This document shows, in pieces, positions 1-8,320 of a DNA stretch of 64,000 bases. This DNA is from Acetobacter sp. DsW_063 (GTDB lineage Bacteria > Pseudomonadota > Alphaproteobacteria > Acetobacterales > Acetobacteraceae). The first letter of the stretch is position 1, and each line of letters begins with the position of its first letter. Location: contig NZ_JOPL01000025.1 in assembly GCF_002153745.1 (NCBI RefSeq), positions 62,001 through 126,000 on the forward strand. Direction: 5' to 3'. The position numbers and the translations under genes were made by a program. The notes beneath the pieces are model-generated. The model was not told where the DNA came from, did no database searches, and saw nothing but the letters and a program-made list of their open reading frames with translations.

Positions 1-687
1 TGTCGGGCATAGCGCGCAGGCGGCCGTTTCCAGATCGTTATGCAGGCGCGACAGATCAGTCGCCATTTCTGCCGCATTCGCCCATGCGGCGGGCAATGCC
101 GGGGCGTCGGAGAAACCGCCATCGCGCGCGCGAAATACTGCGGGCGTCGAGACGCCGAGCCCGCAATTCACCAGAATCATGCCGCAATCAGGGAGCGCGG
201 GCGCGGGATCAAGGCGCTCGCCAACGCCGCCCATTCGCGCGGAGCGCTGCGCGAGGCAGACCGGCACGTCTGCGCCAAGTTTTTCCGCCAGTTCGAACAG
301 GCGCTCTTCAGGCACGGCAACGTCCCAAGCCCGCTGAAGCAGTCGCAGCGCCGCCGCCGCGTCGGCCGAGCCGCCGCCGATTCCCGACGCCACGGGCAAC
401 GCTTTTTCCAGAGTCAAAGCGCCTGTCGGCGCGCGTCCGGCTTCCTCAGCCAGCAGGCGTGCAGCGCGCATGACGAGGTTGTCGTCGGTTGCGCCTGTCG
501 AAAGCCCAGCGCCGAACGGACCACCAACAGACAAGGAGAGCGCGCCGGCGTCGGGTGAGAGCGACAGCGTGTCGGCTGCTCCGGCGAACACGGCAAGGCT
601 GTCCAGCAGGTGATAGCCGTCGTCCCTGCGGCCGGTCACGTGCAGGTAGAGGTTGATTTTCGCGTGCGCGGTTTCGGTCAGGATCAA
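1..687 (-). CDS. ispE: 4-diphosphocytidyl-2-C-methyl-D-erythritol kinase (IspE), 3' end cut by window
   Basis: GHMP-family kinase that phosphorylates CDP-methylerythritol in the MEP isoprenoid pathway in the cytoplasm. The translated N-terminus carries the IspE hallmark [13 protein letters not shown] with the catalytic lysine. It is followed by the GHMP phosphate loop [16 protein letters not shown], whose Asp is the second catalytic residue. The only start near the conserved N-terminus is TTG at 687, giving [12 protein letters not shown]; no ATG is in frame there and the ribosome binding site is weak, so the start could be slightly different. The reading frame is open to base 1, so 229 codons are present and the C-terminal part lies outside. 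It follows the TPR gene on the same strand after about 140 bases. Identity is secure; the start is less so. Confidence 0.93.
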   Translation of the reverse strand, partial: MILTETAHAKINLYLHVTGRRDDGYHLLDSLAVFAGAADTLSLSPDAGALSLSVGGPFGAGLSTGATDDNLVMRAARLLAEEAGRAPTGALTLEKALPVASGIGGGSADAAAALRLLQRAWDVAVPEERLFELAEKLGADVPVCLAQRSARMGGVGERLDPAPALPDCGMILVNCGLGVSTPAVFRARDGGFSDAPALPAAWANAAEMATDLSRLHNDLETAACALCPT

Positions 688-825
688 GAACTTAAGTCCG
701 TTCTGGCGCCCGGGACGGGGCGCGCGGCGAGGGAGGGCGTCCGCCCCGTGCGTCGGTCACCGGGCTGCGCCGGATCGAGGCCTACTCTAGCCCGAATGAC
801 GCTTTCATTCAAAAGCGGACGATGG

Positions 826-2625
826 TTAGCCGCCGTTGGTCGCTGTCGAAGACGCGACAGGCGAAGCAGGCGCGCCCGCGTCGCTGAGCGCCTTGCGGAT
901 CCGTTGCAGGTCATCGGGTTCGGGCTTCAGGCCCAGAGCCACGTTCCACTGATCGATCGCTTCCGCCTTGCGGCCCAGACGCCAGTAAGCGACGCCAAGA
1001 TGGTAGTTCACCTCCGGGTCGAGCGGCGTTTGCTCAGCCGCATGTTCCAGCAGCGCCGCCCCCTCCTGCGTCTGGTGGTTTTCGAGAAGCGCCCAGCCGA
1101 GGCTGTCCCGGATCGCCGCGTCATCGGGGTCGAGCGACGCTGCGCGTTGCAGCATCGAGATCGCTTCGTCCTTGTGAAGACCGCGCTGCACCCACCCGTA
1201 GCCCAGGAAATTCAGTATCAGCGGCTCGTCCGGCATCAGCTTGCGCGCCTCTTGGAGGTCTGCTTCGGCGCGAGCCCAGTTCCCGGCGCGCTCATAGGCG
1301 GCGGCCCGTCCGAACAGCAACGTCCAGTCTGCGAGATGCGCGGCCTTTGCCGAGGCGATGGCGCGGTCATAGGCGGCCGCCGATCCGGCCCAGTCTTTCT
1401 GTTCGAACAGAAGCATAGCCAGTGCGCGACAGATCAGGATTTGCCCGGGCTGGCCTTTCTCCAGATCCTCAAGTTCGCGGCGGGCGTCGACGGGATCGCC
1501 AAGCGCGTCCTGCAACAGCGCCGTGCGGTAACGCGCCACCCGGATCAGCGGATCGGTCGCCTCCACGCCGCGCAGGACCTGCAATGCGATATCCTTGTGA
1601 TCGCTGTTCTCCTCCACTTCGGACAGCATCAGGCGTGCGACGGAAAGGTGAGGATCGAGCGACAACGCCATGCCCAACATCATGCCTGCCGCTGCGTCGA
1701 TCTGTTTTTCCGCGTCGGCCTGACCGACATGGGCGGCCTGCTGGCGCAACACGTAAGCCCCCATCACGTAGGCGTAGGCGGCGCCCTCGGGGATGGTCGT
1801 CACGGGCGGAGCTGTGATGGCTTCCTGAAGATCTGCGCTGGCGAGGGCGAGCGGCGTGGGAGAGTCCGTCAGGCGACGCAGAAGCGCGCGTCCTTCCAGC
1901 CCGTGCCCGTCCTGCCAGAGCAGGTTGGCGCGCGCGCGGGCCAGCAGGAGATCGTCGCCTGTCGTTTGCGTCGTCGCCTGTCGGAACAGTTGTGTCGCGT
2001 GGGCTTTGTCGCCAGCGACGGAGGCAATGAGGCCCGCATGGATGACATAGAACGGGGTCATCGGCGAGGCGGCGCGCTCCGGCCCTGTCAGCAATTGGAT
2101 CGCTGCGTCTGTCTTGCCTGCTCCGGCGAGGCTCCACGCATGGAGAAACGGTTCGAGTAGCCGTGTAAGTGCGTCTTTCGGCATCGTCGCGAAGGTTTCG
2201 GCTGCGGCGCGCCAGTCCAGCTTAAGGATTGCGCTGTTCCCCAGCACGAAGGCGGTGACGATCGTCCGCTCCTCGGGGTGTCCGGACATCGCGCGCGCTA
2301 GGGCCGGCGCGTCAGCCGTTCCCGCGAGAGCGCTCTGGATAAACGCCTGACGCGTCAAGGCTGCATCGCGCGGATCGACGGCGAGCGCTGCGGCGAAGCG
2401 CCGTGCGGCTTCCGCGTGATCGTCCTGTCGCGCCGCTTGCAGGGCGACGAGGTAGTCGGACGAGTCGACAGGGGAGAGAGTGGTGGCTCCGGACGGAGGC
2501 GCAGCTGGCGCAGTGTGGGCCGGAGGGCGATGGACGTCCGCCGCGTATGCTGAAATATTCGCGCCGAGTCCGCCCCACAGGATCGGCGTCAGGAGAGCGA
2601 GGAGCGGGGCCGGACGAGAGGGCAT
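826..2625 (-). CDS. Exported tetratricopeptide repeat protein
   Basis: 599-residue protein. It begins with a hydrophobic signal-peptide-like stretch (about residues 5-28, ending near SAYAADV) and is otherwise built of degenerate 34-residue TPR helices from about residue 60 to 580. Characteristic TPR patterns include LNFLGYGWVQRG, AAIRDSLGWALL and VNYHLGVAYWRLGRKAEAI. TPR arrays are protein-protein scaffolds, so a periplasmic or envelope assembly role is an inference; no catalytic motif is seen. It reads toward ispE and could be co-transcribed with it. The open frame on the opposite strand (610-2160) is composition-driven and is not a gene. Confidence 0.85.
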   Translation of the reverse strand: MPSRPAPLLALLTPILWGGLGANISAYAADVHRPPAHTAPAAPPSGATTLSPVDSSDYLVALQAARQDDHAEAARRFAAALAVDPRDAALTRQAFIQSALAGTADAPALARAMSGHPEERTIVTAFVLGNSAILKLDWRAAAETFATMPKDALTRLLEPFLHAWSLAGAGKTDAAIQLLTGPERAASPMTPFYVIHAGLIASVAGDKAHATQLFRQATTQTTGDDLLLARARANLLWQDGHGLEGRALLRRLTDSPTPLALASADLQEAITAPPVTTIPEGAAYAYVMGAYVLRQQAAHVGQADAEKQIDAAAGMMLGMALSLDPHLSVARLMLSEVEENSDHKDIALQVLRGVEATDPLIRVARYRTALLQDALGDPVDARRELEDLEKGQPGQILICRALAMLLFEQKDWAGSAAAYDRAIASAKAAHLADWTLLFGRAAAYERAGNWARAEADLQEARKLMPDEPLILNFLGYGWVQRGLHKDEAISMLQRAASLDPDDAAIRDSLGWALLENHQTQEGAALLEHAAEQTPLDPEVNYHLGVAYWRLGRKAEAIDQWNVALGLKPEPDDLQRIRKALSDAGAPASPVASSTATNGG

Positions 2626-3043
2626 GGCGTTCTTGTACTCTTGTATTAAAGACTGAAGCGTCAGGGCACCGGGAGAAGAGGCGTCGCGTGGTATTGCGCC
2701 TTATGGTCTTAAGGCATTGTGTTCGGGACGTCAGGGCAGTCGGAAGATTCTCTTCATGGCTCTGTGGTCGCACGTCGTCACCGTCTTTTCGGGGCGCCCG
2801 GATTGGCAGGCGCGGTCCGCCACGCCGCTCTCGCACTGTAATATGAAGGCGGGATCGAAGGCGTTCGAAGCAGCCGGGTCGTAAGGAAGGGCGAAATGGG
2901 CCGGGCGGACAGCATCTGAGCAAGGGGATCTGGCGATGGCGGGAATCTCCAGGCTGCGGCCCGCGTGGCGGGATTTCGTCAATACGTGTAACCCGACGAA
3001 GGGGTTGCGCCAAATCATGATGCGACCGCGGCAGGAGGTGGCT
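2626..3043. other. Divergent intergenic region between TPR gene and glycosylase gene
   Basis: About 420 bases that must hold the promoters for the minus-strand TPR gene and the plus-strand glycosylase gene. No clear hairpin or operator stands out. One weak minus-strand reading frame (2731-3018) is listed separately. Confidence 0.4.
2731..3018 (-). CDS. Possible small hypothetical protein
   Basis: An open frame of 95 codons starting at an ATG (3018) and reading MIWRNPFVGLHVL onwards. Third codon positions are rich in G/C, as in real genes here, and there are four cysteines in the C-terminal half. I recognise no family, signal peptide or membrane segment, and there is no convincing ribosome binding site. 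In this composition open frames of this length arise by chance, so this is offered only as a candidate. Confidence 0.22.
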   Translation of the reverse strand: MIWRNPFVGLHVLTKSRHAGRSLEIPAIARSPCSDAVRPAHFALPYDPAASNAFDPAFILQCESGVADRACQSGRPEKTVTTCDHRAMKRIFRLP

Positions 3044-3133
3044 ATGGGGCGTCGGAACGGCAGCATGGCGGCTCAGTGCGACCGTTCATCAGCTTTGACT
3101 GAAACGCCTGATCGAACCATGTGGAGCGTTTGA
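3044..3133 (+). CDS. Possible 29-codon leader peptide coupled to the glycosylase gene
   Basis: A near-perfect Shine-Dalgarno AGGAGGT (3033-3039) lies 4 bases before an ATG at 3044. That start opens a short frame beginning MGRRNGSMAAQCDR and ending at a TGA (3131-3133), whose last base is the A of the next gene's ATG (TGATG). The strong ribosome site and stop-start overlap suggest a translated leader that couples translation of the glycosylase gene. No attenuator-like run of one amino acid is present. The evidence is purely positional. Confidence 0.35.
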   Translation: MGRRNGSMAAQCDRSSALTETPDRTMWSV

Positions 3134-4026
3134 TGGAACGCGAAATTGCCCAAGCTCCGTCGCGTGGAGACATCGCAGCGCTGATGCGCATGCAGATCGA
3201 GTGGGGGGTCGATGCAATCCTCGACGATGCACCGCATGATCGTTTCGCGGACTCGGCGCGTAACACCGTCAAACCCCCAGCGGAGGCTGCTGAGGCGAGG
3301 GCTTCGGCTGTGTCGGGTGGCGCCGGGCAGGCAGGGCGTCACCCTGCTATCGGGGCGCAGGCGACGGTCGCCTCTGCCGGGCCATCGGCGCGCAGTGTGG
3401 CGGCGACTGGCGCCGAACCCGCCCTCCCGGATGTAGCCACGTTGCTCGGACTCTCAACAGTCGAGGCGCTGGCGGCCGCGATAGAGAGCTTCGACGGATG
3501 CACGTTGCGGACGACCGCAACCCACACCGTGTTGCCCCGCGGGCCGGTCGGCGCGCGCCTGATGGTGATCGGCGATGCGCCCGATGCGGACGAGGATCGC
3601 AGCGGGGCGCCGTTTTCGGGAGCGTCCGGCGCCCTGTTCGACCGGATGCTGTCGAGCATCGGCCTATGTCGGGAAGAGATGGCGTTGGTTCCGTCGATTC
3701 CATGGCGCCCGCCGGGTGGCCGTCCGCCTTCGCGTGCAGAGAGCCTGGCATGCCGTCCACTGCTGCTGCGAGCGATCGGCCTCTACCAACCCGAACGTCT
3801 GCTGTTGTGCGGTGGGCTCGCGACCCGGATGATTCTGGGTGAGGACGCGAACCCAGGCAGGTTGCGGGGGCGGTGGAGAATGAGCGGATGGGGCGAGGAA
3901 TGGGGACCAGAACGCCCTGCGTTACCGATCCGACACCCGCTCCAGTTGCGCGTCGGTTCTTCCGCTCGTCGAGAGATATGGAACGATTTACTGTTGTTGT
4001 CTGTTACTCTTGATGAACTGCGGTGA
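3133..4026 (+). CDS. Uracil-DNA glycosylase superfamily protein (family 4-like, divergent)
   Basis: 297 residues from the ATG at 3133; a GTG at 3121 in the same frame is possible. After a variable N-terminal third of about 100 residues comes the glycosylase fold: MVIGDAPDADEDRSGAPFSGASGALFDRML aligns in order with the family 4 water-activating motif GEAPGxDED, WRPPGGRPP with the WRPPGNR motif, and IRHPLQL with the C-terminal HPAxL motif. The first motif reads GDAPD, so the usual Glu is Asp. Of the four iron-sulfur cysteines of classical family 4 enzymes only about two positions remain (GCTLR and LACRPL); the CRPP cysteine is Trp. The protein probably acts in base-excision repair or is a divergent relative. 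The N-terminal segment MRMQIEWGVDAILDDAP is, from memory, typical of alphaproteobacterial members. Confidence 0.8.
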   Translation: MEREIAQAPSRGDIAALMRMQIEWGVDAILDDAPHDRFADSARNTVKPPAEAAEARASAVSGGAGQAGRHPAIGAQATVASAGPSARSVAATGAEPALPDVATLLGLSTVEALAAAIESFDGCTLRTTATHTVLPRGPVGARLMVIGDAPDADEDRSGAPFSGASGALFDRMLSSIGLCREEMALVPSIPWRPPGGRPPSRAESLACRPLLLRAIGLYQPERLLLCGGLATRMILGEDANPGRLRGRWRMSGWGEEWGPERPALPIRHPLQLRVGSSARREIWNDLLLLSVTLDELR

Positions 4027-4210
4027 AATAAAGGCGCCGTCGCCAAATATTTGTTTAAATATGTCAGGAATACGATTTTTATCATTGCTCGTTGTGATCG
4101 AAGTAATATCCTGAATTCAATGCTTTAGACGTGGATACGTGAGCCGTATTGGTGAGTGGATCAGCGAAAGCTTGCCTTTGTGATCGGGAACTTATAAACC
4201 CCGCCGGACT
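4027..4210 (+). promoter_or_regulatory. Intergenic region, probable promoter of transglycosylase gene
   Basis: About 180 bases, AT-richer than the surroundings, between two plus-strand genes. It presumably carries the promoter of the transglycosylase gene. No precise -35/-10 pair or terminator hairpin could be fixed by eye. Confidence 0.3.
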
Positions 4211-6169
4211 ATGCGAGTCATCGGACAGTTCTCCCAAAATGTAGCCGTGCGCGTTCTGCTCGCGGGCGCAGCCTTGTTGACCGGAGCGTCAGCCACAGCG
4301 AGGGCTTCCGCCCCCGGCTCGGGCGGCGGCGATGGTGCGGCTGACGCCGAAAGCGGGGCGCGGCTCGCACGTTCCGGCGAACAGTATGCCATGGCGATCC
4401 CCCGTTTCGCGGCGCACGGCGGCGACGATGCCGTAGCGCTCCCACGGCCGCTTTCTTCCGACATTGCGACATTGGTCCGGTCGATATTTCGGCTCCAGCG
4501 GCAGGGCGCATTTCCCGATGCGCTCGCGGCCACGACCCGGCTGACCGACTCGACACTGCTCGGCGACATACTGGCCGAGCGCTATCTCAATCCCGCGTAT
4601 CACCCCACGGCTCTGGAACTGAGGCAGTGGCTCCACGCCAATGTCGACATGGCGGACGCTCCGGCAGTCTTTGCGCGCCTGTCCTCTATGCCGGATCACG
4701 GCGCCCTGCCGTCTCAACCGTCATCAGTGATGCTGGGCGGCGTCGGCGGCGTGAATCGTGACGATCCTTTCGACCGGGCCTTCAGCCGCAATCCGCTGCT
4801 GGACCGGACTGTGGCGGAGCGTGCGACGCAGGGCGTCAAGGGCGCCCGCAGCGCTATTCACCTGATCTCGATAACACCCGGAATGACTGCACCATATGCC
4901 GCCCAGCTGGGCGGTGAGGTCGCGCAGGTCCTTCTGAGCCAGGGGCATGGCGCCGAGGCGCTGGAGACGGCGACCGACGCATTCGTCCGCGGCGACGGAA
5001 AAGTAGGCTTCCCGGCCTATGTCGCCGGTCTTGCGGCCTGGGCGCTTGACCGTAAGGCTGACGCCGCACCCTTCTTCGAAACCGCCTCGCGGACGCCGCT
5101 TGCGACGCCGGAGCTGAAATCGGCCGCCGCGTTCTGGGCGGCCCGCACGCATCGCGAACTCGGCGAAGACAGCGCATTCCGTCCATGGCTGCAACGCGCC
5201 CTGACGGCGCCGAACAGCCTGTACGGCCTGCTTGCGCGCCGAATGCTCGATCGCGCGCCGCGTCATTCGTCCGGCGGTGGCGTGACGAACGCCACGCTGG
5301 AAACCCCCGTGGACGACGTTCCGGTGCGGCCTGTGTTGACCGAAATCGACGTGGAGGCCGTCGCCGCTACCCCGATCGGCAAGCGCGTCTTTGCGTTGTT
5401 GCAGGTGGGCGAGCAGGAACGCGCGGAGAATGCCTTCCGTCGCTACTGGACGAATGTGCAGCACGATACGGCTCTGGCGCGCTCCATGCAGCTGGTGGCC
5501 GAGGCGGCTGGGCTGAACGACCTCGCGCTCGAGATGGAGGACTCCATCCAGAGCCTGACGCAGGCCGCCGATCAGGAGGCGCCCAATCTGCCCTTGCCGT
5601 CGCTGCATCCTCGGCATGGGTTCACGGTCGATCCCGCGCTCGTCTACGCGCTGACCCGTCTGGAATCGAATTTCAAGCCTGGCGCGGTATCCGGTGCCGG
5701 AGCGCATGGGCTGATGCAGTTGCAGCCGGTGACGGCCGGGTTTGTCACAGGCGACGCCGCGCGCTTCACTGCGGCCCCGGAAGCGTTGCACGATCCGGGG
5801 CTGAACCTTGAGATCGGGCAGACCTATGTTCGCTACCTTGCCCATCTGACGGCTTCAAGCGCTGCGGCTTCACCGGACGGCGGGGACCTGATTCGCCTGC
5901 TGGCCAGTTACAACGCAGGTCCTGGCGCGATTGGGCGCTGGGAGGCGGCGAGCGGCGCTGCTGCCGATCCTCTCCTTTACATGGAGCGCCTGCCCAATCC
6001 GGAGACCCGGGTCTACGTGTCGCGGGCGCTGTCGTATCTCTGGATTTACGCTGAGCGTATGAGCCTGCCAACGCCTTCGCTAGAGGCTCTGGTGCGTGGC
6101 GAGTGGCCTGCGTTTGCGGCCGAGCAGACGCTCGCCACGACGCGGGGCCGCTCGCATCTGATTCACTGA
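4211..6169 (+). CDS. Soluble lytic murein transglycosylase (SLT domain)
   Basis: 652 residues. A signal peptide (hydrophobic stretch VRVLLAGAALLTGASATARA) is followed by a long helical region resembling the alpha-superhelical U domain of Slt70-type enzymes. The catalytic SLT domain covers roughly residues 475-610. It shows the expected order of motifs: LTRLESNFKPGAVSGAGA with the catalytic Glu near residue 486, then GLMQLQP, then LLASYNAGPGAIGRW, then the RVYVSRAL segment. The family cleaves the MurNAc-GlcNAc bond of peptidoglycan to form 1,6-anhydromuropeptides, in the periplasm. The ATG at 4211 gives the signal peptide directly; its ribosome site is poor. It lies just upstream of the tRNA-Lys gene on the same strand. 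Confidence 0.92.
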   Translation: MRVIGQFSQNVAVRVLLAGAALLTGASATARASAPGSGGGDGAADAESGARLARSGEQYAMAIPRFAAHGGDDAVALPRPLSSDIATLVRSIFRLQRQGAFPDALAATTRLTDSTLLGDILAERYLNPAYHPTALELRQWLHANVDMADAPAVFARLSSMPDHGALPSQPSSVMLGGVGGVNRDDPFDRAFSRNPLLDRTVAERATQGVKGARSAIHLISITPGMTAPYAAQLGGEVAQVLLSQGHGAEALETATDAFVRGDGKVGFPAYVAGLAAWALDRKADAAPFFETASRTPLATPELKSAAAFWAARTHRELGEDSAFRPWLQRALTAPNSLYGLLARRMLDRAPRHSSGGGVTNATLETPVDDVPVRPVLTEIDVEAVAATPIGKRVFALLQVGEQERAENAFRRYWTNVQHDTALARSMQLVAEAAGLNDLALEMEDSIQSLTQAADQEAPNLPLPSLHPRHGFTVDPALVYALTRLESNFKPGAVSGAGAHGLMQLQPVTAGFVTGDAARFTAAPEALHDPGLNLEIGQTYVRYLAHLTASSAAASPDGGDLIRLLASYNAGPGAIGRWEAASGAAADPLLYMERLPNPETRVYVSRALSYLWIYAERMSLPTPSLEALVRGEWPAFAAEQTLATTRGRSHLIH

Positions 6170-6239
6170 TCAGGCGACTTCTCGTCGATCAAGGGTTGCC
6201 CTGACCCCGTCTAGCATGTACAAGCCGCCCCGTTGGTGA

Positions 6240-6525
6240 GAGCCGGTAGCTCAGTCGGTAGAGCATTCGACTTTCAATGGGAGCGCGGTCGGGAAACCGG
6301 TCGTGGAACAGGCCTTAAATTCGGTGAACGCTCTGGCTCACGCCGTGCCGATACCGAGCCAAGCAAGTCGGTTACGACTTGAAGGTGTAGAGACTTGACA
6401 GGGCCCGCCTAAAGACCTCGGTCCATGGCGAAGATAAAGTCCAGACCACGAACCTTTACGGGCGGCGAAAGCCGAAGTGGTACGTAATCGAATGGTCGAG
6501 GGTTCGAGTCCCTCCCGGCTCACCA
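6240..6525 (+). tRNA. tRNA-Lys(UUU) interrupted by a group I intron in the anticodon loop
   Basis: Exon 1 is 6240-6274 and exon 2 is 6485-6525. Joined, they give a perfect 76-nt tRNA. The acceptor stem GAGCCGG pairs with CCGGCTC; the D arm is GCTC/GAGC; the anticodon stem TTCGA/TCGAA encloses the loop CTTTTAA, so the anticodon is UUU (lysine). The T arm is GAGGG/CCCTC with loop TTCGAGT, and CCA is encoded. Unspliced, the loop would be broken, so the tRNA depends on intron removal. The split falls after U36, the third base of the anticodon. The competing junction (exon 1 ending CTTTCAA) would give anticodon UUC but leaves no proper P1 helix or terminal G. Confidence 0.95.
6275..6484 (+). ncRNA. 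Self-splicing group I intron (IC3-like, related to Azoarcus tRNA-Ile intron)
   Basis: 210-nt intron without an open reading frame. P1 forms between exon CUUU (6271-6274) and intron GGAG (6280-6283), leaving the required U-G wobble at the 5' splice site. P2 is a stem with wobbles capped by a GAAA tetraloop (GGGAAACC). The core has TTAAATTCGGTGAACG, CCGAGCCAAGC, GAAGGTGTAGAGACTTGACA and AAAGTCCAGA, matching in order my recollection of the Azoarcus ribozyme. P7 pairs 6392-6396 (GACTT) with 6437-6441 (AAGTC). A hairpin CAAGTCG/CGACTTG follows the CCGAGCC segment. P9 is ACCAC/GTGGT enclosing CGGCGAAAGCCG. The intron ends in G at 6484, as omega-G must. Confidence 0.93.
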
Positions 6526-6642
6526 ATATCCCCCCAAAACTGGTTGCTTTCTGATTTCGGCCGAAAACGTATCTAGCTCTCACTTCGCGCGCCGGTTCCA
6601 TCAGCTATCTCCGGGCGCGTGGCCAATAATTTTAAAAGCCTC

Positions 6643-7416
6643 CTAGATCGACGCCAGATATCCACCATCGACAGGCAGGCACTGCCCGGTGATATAGGAC
6701 GCCGCGTCGGAGGACAGGAAAACCGCCGCCCCGACAAGGTCGTCGACCGCGCCAAAACGTCCGAGGGGAATCTTTGCCTGCATCGATTCGACCCACGTCG
6801 AATTTTCGTAAAACTCTTTCGTCATGTCTGTGTGAAAATAACCGGGAGCGATCGCGTTGACCCGAATGCCGAGAGGCGCCCATTCGGCGGCCAGAGCGCG
6901 GGTCATTCCCAGTATTCCTGATTTGGACGACCCGTAGGGCGTCGCCGTGGGCACGCCGACATAAGAGGTCAGGGAGGCCAGATTGATGATCGCGCCGCGT
7001 TTGCGCCCGGCCATGCGAGTGGCGGCGGCCTGCGCGACGAAAAATGCTCCTTTCAGGTTGGTGTCGATAATTTTGTCCCAGAGTTCTTCTTCGATATCGA
7101 GAGAGGGGCAAACGTCTTCAACGCCTGCGTTGTTGATCAGTACGTCGATGTGGCCGATGGCTGCGAACGCTGACCGAATGCCCGCTACGTTCGTCTGATC
7201 GAGCGCGATCTGTTCGACCGAACCCCCCAATGCTGAAATTTCAAAGGCGGTTTCGGCAAGTGAATCGATTTTGCGAGCTGCGATGATGACGTGGCATTCC
7301 GCCTGGGCGAAGCCCAGCGCGAGCGCCCGGCCAATTCCGCGGCTGGCGCCCGTGATCAGGACGCAACGGTCTTTCAGAGAAAACCGTTGCCACAGCAAAG
7401 ACTCGTCGCGATTCAT
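6643..7416 (-). CDS. SDR-family NAD(P)-dependent oxidoreductase
   Basis: 257 residues, the usual length for a classical short-chain dehydrogenase. The cofactor motif GASRGIG (about residues 23-29) and NNAG (about 93-96) are present. The catalytic Ser is in IINLASLTSYVG, with YGSSK further on giving the Tyr-x-x-x-Lys pair. The C-terminus ends in ITGQCLPVDGGY, typical of 3-oxoacyl reductase or gluconate 5-dehydrogenase-like enzymes. The substrate cannot be read from sequence; gluconate 5-dehydrogenase-like activity is a reasonable guess in an acetic acid bacterium. It ends about 120 bases after the tRNA-Lys gene, on the opposite strand. No partner gene in an operon. Confidence 0.88.
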   Translation of the reverse strand: MNRDESLLWQRFSLKDRCVLITGASRGIGRALALGFAQAECHVIIAARKIDSLAETAFEISALGGSVEQIALDQTNVAGIRSAFAAIGHIDVLINNAGVEDVCPSLDIEEELWDKIIDTNLKGAFFVAQAAATRMAGRKRGAIINLASLTSYVGVPTATPYGSSKSGILGMTRALAAEWAPLGIRVNAIAPGYFHTDMTKEFYENSTWVESMQAKIPLGRFGAVDDLVGAAVFLSSDAASYITGQCLPVDGGYLASI

Positions 7417-8320
7417 TGTTTACCCTTGATGGCTGGCTTCCGCTCTCGTCTCAGTATACGAGCATGGGCACGCTGCTCTGCTCAAGCTTTGTGATCGTGG
7501 GTGAGGTTATGATAGCCTGGCTCCTGACATCTTCGACTTCAGCGTGATTTGTTGGTCGCACACGGCGCCTCGCTCTAAAACGGCTTGTCCCCTGCTGTAT
7601 GGGGGGGCGTCGATACAATGAACGCAGTCTGGTGTTGTAAGCGAGAGCATCTTTGGCAGTTCCATACAGGGGGATTCCAATATGAGAAATACCATTTTTT
7701 ATTGAAATAACTGGAATTTTTTTACCGTCGCCGATTAGAAATTTATCGGTTGAATGTAAAATTATTCAATAACGTACAAGCAGTGTTTTGTTGTGTATCG
7801 ATGTATTCTTCTTGAATTGAACATCGTTCGACAATGAATAATAACCATTGTATTCTTTTTTCGTTTTAGGGTCATATGGTTATATTTCGATTATGAAATG
7901 CTATTTTGAATAATTTTTTTCGAAGCCTTTCCATGAAAAAAACTAGATGGCTTCGTCGATCAGGAGTCTTTCATTCCGAAACCGTGACATCTATCGTTCA
8001 GCCGATGACAGGCCGCAAGTAACGGATAATCGCCTGAAGCGAAAGGATGTGTGCGTCCATGCCCTGACACCTGAAGCCCATCCACCGATCCGCATGACTG
8101 CGGTTCAGGACTCATTTTCTTCGTTGCTGCCGGAATCGAGTGTGCGACGCTCTGTTTTGAATGGGTCTTACTGCAACGAACGGAAAGGGCAGGTTCGCAG
8201 GACGTCCTGCAGCCGGGCGAGGCTCGTGTTGGCGCCATGGCGCGCGGTGGCCTTTCGCTTTCGTCTTCCGATTTTCACGCGGCACGCTCTCGTGCGCCGC
8301 TCAACGCAGGAACCATCTCG
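7417..8320. other. Long intergenic region with an AT-rich core
   Basis: About 900 bases without a convincing gene. The stretch from about 7680 to 7935 is far richer in A/T than anything else in the window. It contains an inverted repeat ACAATG-9-CATTGT (7831-7851) followed by a T-rich run. The rest probably contains the divergent promoters of the SDR gene and the HisD-like gene. Small open frames at 7507-7695 and 7947-8339 have no recognisable protein character. Confidence 0.5.

Noticed and set aside
610-2160. 516-codon plus-strand frame opposite the TPR gene
   Set aside because: Low-complexity basic translation with no family features; the minus-strand frame has a signal peptide and TPR pattern.
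6240-6525. Reading the split tRNA as tRNA-Glu(UUC)
   Set aside because: Joining after CTTTCAA would give UUC, but the body is Lys-like, the intron would then lack a proper P1 and terminal G, and the UUU junction gives a perfect loop and 76-nt length.
6338-6601. Minus-strand frame containing SREGLEPSTIRL
   Set aside because: This sequence is the well-known spurious translation of the reverse strand of tRNA genes; it lies across the tRNA-Lys exon and intron.
6240-7416. Possible genomic island inserted at tRNA-Lys
   Set aside because: No integrase, no duplicated tRNA 3' end and no phage genes; neighbouring genes look native.
8237-8320. N-terminal extension of the HisD-like protein
   Set aside because: The extra 28 residues are unconserved and basic; a ribosome site and the family N-terminus fit the ATG at 8321.
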